The notes under the pieces: model-generated
Database searches by the model: none
Told to the model about the DNA's origin: nothing
What the model saw: only the letters and a program-made list of their open reading frames with translations
In this document: positions 7,372-9,589 of the stretch, piece by piece
Layout: each line of letters starts with the position of its first letter
How positions within the stretch are numbered: position 1 is the stretch's first letter
Made by a program: the position numbers and the translations under genes
Assembly: GCA_018668795.1 (NCBI GenBank)
Contig: JABJBD010000006.1
Location: forward strand, 1-9,589
Origin: Candidatus Puniceispirillum sp.
GTDB lineage: Bacteria > Pseudomonadota > Alphaproteobacteria > Puniceispirillales > Puniceispirillaceae
Length of the DNA: 9,589 bases
Direction: 5' to 3'

Positions 7372-8505
7372 CTACGCCACATCGCCAAGACCAACTAGGC
7401 CGACCGGTGCGGCAAAGGCACTGGCAAGTTCAGGCCAAGCTTTCAAGACGTTTCTTGTCGGGGCAAAGTGCTCTGGGTGCAATCGTCCATTCTCCCAGAG
7501 GGCAACGCCATCAATGGTGACGGTTGGATCGATAACCATCCAGCAGATTTCGCCAGGTGGACCCATGCCGCATGTGTGAAAATGAAGAATTCTCGGATTG
7601 GCGAACACTGTCTGCGCCCAGCGGACGGGATCCGCCGATGCAGACATGTCATACCCCATTAGGGGGTGAATGCCCGCATGCCACGAATCAATATTGAAGG
7701 CATCAAGACCAAATTTAGCGGCAACCTGTTCGTAATGCCTGCGAAAATCCCTGACAAGATCTGCCGGGCCTGTAATGTCGGCGATCCGGGTGCCGTCTAT
7801 ATGCGCCGTGACAATATCAGGAAGCTCTAGGCAGGCCGGTTGGTAGACTTTTGAGCCTGTTGGTGTCAGAAAATGTGTCAGCTTGACCACGCCTGCAAAA
7901 CCATTTGCAAGCACCGGCTTTGGCACACCCATCGGATAACGGCTCACGATAACTTCGCCGCCTTCGGTCAGGCTTTCACCGGGTGACCCTTCAAAATCGG
8001 TCCCAAGTGGGCAGGTGACACGAATGTGGCGCCCCCCTAGGGTTATCTCATCGACCGCATTCTTCAAGGCGATCATTGCCGCGTGATCGAGGGTGCCATA
8101 ACCGCCGGCCAGCATTTCGGCGTTCAGCGCATAGCTCATGACTGAACGTGGACCAACATATTGAGACTTGAACCGGCCCTGATCACCAATGCGGGCAAAG
8201 AAAATTACCTCATCAGCCTCATTCATGGCGGCCTGCACAGCGTCAATCGCATGGTTTTTTGGGGCGCCGACCATCAGCGTTTTGACCGACGCGCCCATTT
8301 TGTCAAGAACAGCCCCGACACTCGCCGGTGCGGCCGCATCATACCAGCCTAGTGCGGGATCTTCGGCAACGACCAGAACGGTTTTACCGGCAACGTCGCC
8401 AAGACAGCCTTTTACAAGGTTCCGTGCGCCCAATCTCAGGGCGTCTTCACTACACCATCTGACGGTATCAGGCGGTGCCTGCAAACTTATATGCATATTG
8501 CTCAT
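7372..8505 (-). CDS. M29 aminopeptidase/NicX-superfamily-like protein with altered metal site
   Basis: This 377-residue protein resembles the M29 metallopeptidase (leucyl aminopeptidase/aminopeptidase T) superfamily, which also contains NicX, the iron dioxygenase that opens 2,5-dihydroxypyridine. Supporting features are a glycine-rich strand KTVLVVAEDPALGWYD (41-56), IRVTCPLGTDFEGSPGE (161-177, like the GSDF region of NicX), a C-terminal HFHTCG (308-313) and an ICWMVIDPTVTIDGVALWENGR end resembling the last beta-hairpin of M29 proteins. By eye, the HxD metal motif of M29/NicX is replaced by Glu319-Ile-Cys321, and the Glu/His ligand before it by the SWHAGIHP segment (274-281). Catalysis by the classical mechanism is therefore doubtful. 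ATG 8505 has a strong AGGGGG 9 nt upstream. It sits 25 nt after the AhpD-like gene and 56 nt before soxB, so a pathway role with them is likely. Databases may label it a leucyl aminopeptidase; I would not accept that as a function. Confidence 0.72.
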   Translation of the reverse strand: MSNMHISLQAPPDTVRWCSEDALRLGARNLVKGCLGDVAGKTVLVVAEDPALGWYDAAAPASVGAVLDKMGASVKTLMVGAPKNHAIDAVQAAMNEADEVIFFARIGDQGRFKSQYVGPRSVMSYALNAEMLAGGYGTLDHAAMIALKNAVDEITLGGRHIRVTCPLGTDFEGSPGESLTEGGEVIVSRYPMGVPKPVLANGFAGVVKLTHFLTPTGSKVYQPACLELPDIVTAHIDGTRIADITGPADLVRDFRRHYEQVAAKFGLDAFNIDSWHAGIHPLMGYDMSASADPVRWAQTVFANPRILHFHTCGMGPPGEICWMVIDPTVTIDGVALWENGRLHPEHFAPTRNVLKAWPELASAFAAPVGLVGLGDVA

Positions 8506-8530
8506 GTTAACATTCCCCCTAACCTGATCC

Positions 8531-9106
8531 TTAACCTGAATAGTATCCTATGACATCACCCTCGGTTGTCACGCCAAGGCCGTTAAGGCTCCTATTCACA
8601 TAATTGAAATAGCCGATGATCTGATTGGCCTCCAGAATCTGGCCGTCATCCAGTCCGGCATCCTGCAAAGAGCGCACATCCGATTCCTGCATCGTTCCGG
8701 GTGCCAGTGTCAATTTCTCTGCATATTGCAGTAGCGCCAGCTCCGCCCCGTCAAAGACATCTTCGGGGCGGCGTTGTCCTAGCGCTTCTTCCACCGCGCT
8801 GGCCCGCGCGGCGTCCCCCATAAGATGGGCGGCATTTTTCCAGTGATTCGCATAGGAATAGTCACAGTCATTCAGCGCCGATACATATGACCCGATCACC
8901 TCTTGCAACCAGGTTGGCAGGGTGTTGGCCTTATCATGCAGAACTGCGCGATACAGAACAACATGGCCATGCATCGTGTTGGGCCGGTGCGAATGCACGC
9001 GCATCACGTTGTCAACGGTTCCATGCGGGGTGCGCGCAGTATCCAATGCTTCCTGAAGATCGGGGTTCGCATCAGCGTCACTGATCATCGATATCCATGC
9101 TGCCAT
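8531..9106 (-). CDS. AhpD-like/carboxymuconolactone decarboxylase-fold peroxidase-related protein
   Basis: This 191-residue all-helical protein belongs to the 'uncharacterised peroxidase-related' group of the AhpD/CMD superfamily. In AhpD, Glu118, Cys130, Cys133 and His137 (M. tuberculosis numbering) form the active site. Here the same spacing is met by Glu69, Cys81, Ser84 and His88 within LQEVIGSYVSALNDCDYSYANH, so the second cysteine, the peroxidatic one in AhpD, is serine (codon TCC). N-terminal HSHRPNTMHGHVVLYRAVL and C-terminal IIGYFNYVNRSLNGLGVTTEGD are typical of the group. It is the first gene of the minus-strand operon. A simple idea would be removal of the H2O2 made by SoxBDAG, but the missing cysteine argues against AhpD chemistry; a lyase, isomerase or decarboxylase role on a pathway intermediate is an alternative. 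ATG 9106 has only a weak GGGAA upstream; ATG 9088 is an in-frame alternative. Confidence 0.85.
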   Translation of the reverse strand: MAAWISMISDADANPDLQEALDTARTPHGTVDNVMRVHSHRPNTMHGHVVLYRAVLHDKANTLPTWLQEVIGSYVSALNDCDYSYANHWKNAAHLMGDAARASAVEEALGQRRPEDVFDGAELALLQYAEKLTLAPGTMQESDVRSLQDAGLDDGQILEANQIIGYFNYVNRSLNGLGVTTEGDVIGYYSG

Positions 9107-9170
9107 GTTGTATTTCCCGAGATGCTCTTGGAACGATTAATTCATAACAAAAGCATGTTAATGATGATTC

Positions 9171-9199
9171 ACTTTGCGAATAATGTTATAGTTTGTCAA
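9171..9199 (-). promoter_or_regulatory. Possible promoter of the minus-strand operon
   Basis: TTGACA, a perfect sigma-70 -35 hexamer, reads on the minus strand from 9199 to 9194. With a 17-nt spacer the -10 position is CAAAGT (9176-9171), a poor match. The placement, 65-90 nt before the AhpD-like start, is sensible, but the -10 is weak. Confidence 0.25.
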
Positions 9200-9202
9200 C
9201 AA
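9193..9202. promoter_or_regulatory. Candidate operator TTGTCAACAA
   Basis: TTGT-CA-ACAA is a short dyad that overlaps the minus-strand TTGACA. The form resembles half-site arrangements bound by FadR-type GntR regulators (GT...AC cores). No regulator gene is present in the window, so the assignment is tentative. Confidence 0.22.
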
Positions 9203-9230
9203 GCGTTTTTGCTGGACAAAGATGGTTACA

Positions 9231-9252
9231 TTTTCCCCTCTTTGGGGTAAAA
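9231..9252. repeat. Imperfect inverted repeat TTTTCCCC / GGGG-T-AAAA
   Basis: TTTTCCCC (9231-9238) and GGGGTAAAA (9244-9252) pair over 8 bp with one bulged T and a 5-nt loop. It could be an operator dyad or a small hairpin. Confidence 0.5.
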
Positions 9253-9268
9253 CGGTTCGGTCAAAACG

Positions 9269-9305
9269 CCCATAGTCACCCTGCCCACATCAGGGGTTCT
9301 ATGGG
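9269..9305. repeat. Two-part inverted repeat (12 paired bases)
   Basis: CCCATAG (9269-9275) pairs with CTATGGG (9299-9305). Inside, CCCTG (9279-9283) pairs with CAGGG (9291-9295). The two stems are separated by a symmetric 3x3 internal loop, and the terminal loop is 7 nt. It could be a hairpin in the leader of the + strand gene or a large protein-binding dyad. No U-tract follows on the + strand, so it is not a classical terminator. Confidence 0.65.
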
Positions 9306-9332
9306 AGATGCGAAACGGTGTTCTTTCGGTAC

Positions 9333-9363
9333 GCCAGTATGACGCGGGGCCAGTATGACGCGG
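9333..9363 (+). repeat. Direct repeat GCCAGTATGACGCGG x2
   Basis: GCCAGTATGACGCGG occurs at 9333-9347 and 9349-9363, identical over 15 bases with a 16-bp period. It lies 65-95 nt upstream of the hydrolase start. It may be a pair of regulator sites or a simple local duplication. Confidence 0.9.
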
Positions 9364-9427
9364 AATGAGAGTGTTTGAAAATTTAAGTGTAGGCTGAAAA
9401 TGCTGGTTAGTGAAAATGGAGCGTGTG

Positions 9428-9589
9428 ATGACGGCAGTGACTGAAGATGTATGGCAAATTATGATTAACTCCGGCGTCTATGATGACCTTGAGGGGGTGA
9501 TTGATATCCACTGTCACCCGAACCCGGATTTTTGCAAGCGGTTGCTTGACGACCCTGATCTGGTGGCAATTGCCAAGGCAGTTGGCATG
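9428..9589 (+). CDS. Amidohydrolase-like (DUF6282-like) protein, 5' part only
   Basis: The first 54 codons are present and the window ends in frame. EGVIDIHCHPNPDF (about 22-35) with the DxHxH metal pair (His28, His30), followed by RLLDDPDLVAIAKAVGM, matches the start of TIM-barrel metal-dependent hydrolases, most like the DUF6282 group as I remember it (DIHxHxxPD, then a 'DDxxLAxxAxxxGM' helix). Proteins of this type hydrolyse cyclic amides, lactones or related bonds, but no substrate can be named. ATG 9428 has GGAG 6 nt upstream; an in-frame ATG at 9416 lacks a good ribosome site. It is divergent from the soxBDAG operon and probably belongs to the same pathway. Other amidohydrolase families are possible because the rest of the protein is missing. 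Confidence 0.65.
   Translation, partial: MTAVTEDVWQIMINSGVYDDLEGVIDIHCHPNPDFCKRLLDDPDLVAIAKAVGM

Larger units (their letters stand above)
9107..9427. other. 321-bp divergent intergenic region with dense repeat structure
   Basis: No gene is supported here. The region separates the minus-strand operon from the + strand hydrolase gene and must hold both promoters. The first 120 bases are A+T-rich and include a minus-strand TTGACA. The middle has two inverted repeats (9231-9252 and 9269-9305) and a small 5-bp stem (CGAAA 9311-9315 with TTTCG 9324-9328). Then comes a 16-bp-period direct repeat (9333-9363). Confidence 0.85.

Noticed and set aside
7372..8505. Annotation as a working leucyl aminopeptidase
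   Set aside because: The HxD metal motif of M29 peptidases is not visible where expected, and the context is catabolic oxidation.
8903..9250. 115-codon + strand ORF crossing the AhpD-like gene into the intergenic region
   Set aside because: Mostly antisense to the AhpD-like gene; no motif, and the tail runs through A+T-rich regulatory sequence.
9231..9252. Rho-independent terminator
   Set aside because: The stem is not followed by a T-run on either strand in a position that would end a gene, and both flanking genes start here rather than end.

Overview
The window looks like a catabolic island from a marine-type alphaproteobacterium. The base composition is moderate (about half G+C, judged by eye), the gene order soxB-soxD-soxA-soxG is typical of Alphaproteobacteria, and genes are packed tightly with 1-56 nt gaps or 4-nt overlaps. 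The lineage is an inference from style; a SAR116-like or Rhodobacterales-like origin is plausible but not shown.

Layout. Positions 1-120 are a 12-bp minisatellite (ten units) that runs off the left edge. Two genes follow on the + strand: a zinc-dependent succinylglutamate desuccinylase/aspartoacylase-type deacylase (191-1189) and a Rieske non-haem iron oxygenase of the VanA-like terminal-oxygenase type (1295-2335). The oxygenase ends tail-to-tail with a six-gene minus-strand cluster; the two stop codons share the palindrome CTAG at 2332-2335. Read 5'->3' on the minus strand, the cluster is: an AhpD/carboxymuconolactone-decarboxylase-fold 'peroxidase-related' protein (9106-8531), a divergent M29-aminopeptidase/NicX-like protein (8505-7372), then soxB (7315-6065), soxD (6051-5797), soxA (5800-2840) and soxG (2838-2332), the four subunits of a heterotetrameric sarcosine-oxidase-type enzyme. 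A 321-bp divergent intergenic region (9107-9427) holds several inverted and direct repeats. The window ends inside a + strand gene for an amidohydrolase-like (DUF6282-like) protein (from 9428).

How it may work together. SoxBDAG enzymes oxidatively demethylate a secondary N-methyl amine, pass the one-carbon unit to tetrahydrofolate and make H2O2. Here soxBDAG is not beside the usual one-carbon genes (glyA, folD, purU) within the window. Its neighbours are a Rieske oxygenase, an M14-type deacylase, an M29/NicX-like protein, an AhpD-fold protein and a metal-dependent hydrolase. That set suggests a pathway that oxygenates, opens or deacylates and finally N-demethylates a larger N-methylated compound (an N-methyl heterocycle or betaine). 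This is inference from context; no substrate can be read from the sequence. Two partners carry unusual active sites: the AhpD-like protein has CxxS instead of CxxC, and the NicX-like protein lacks the expected HxD metal motif.
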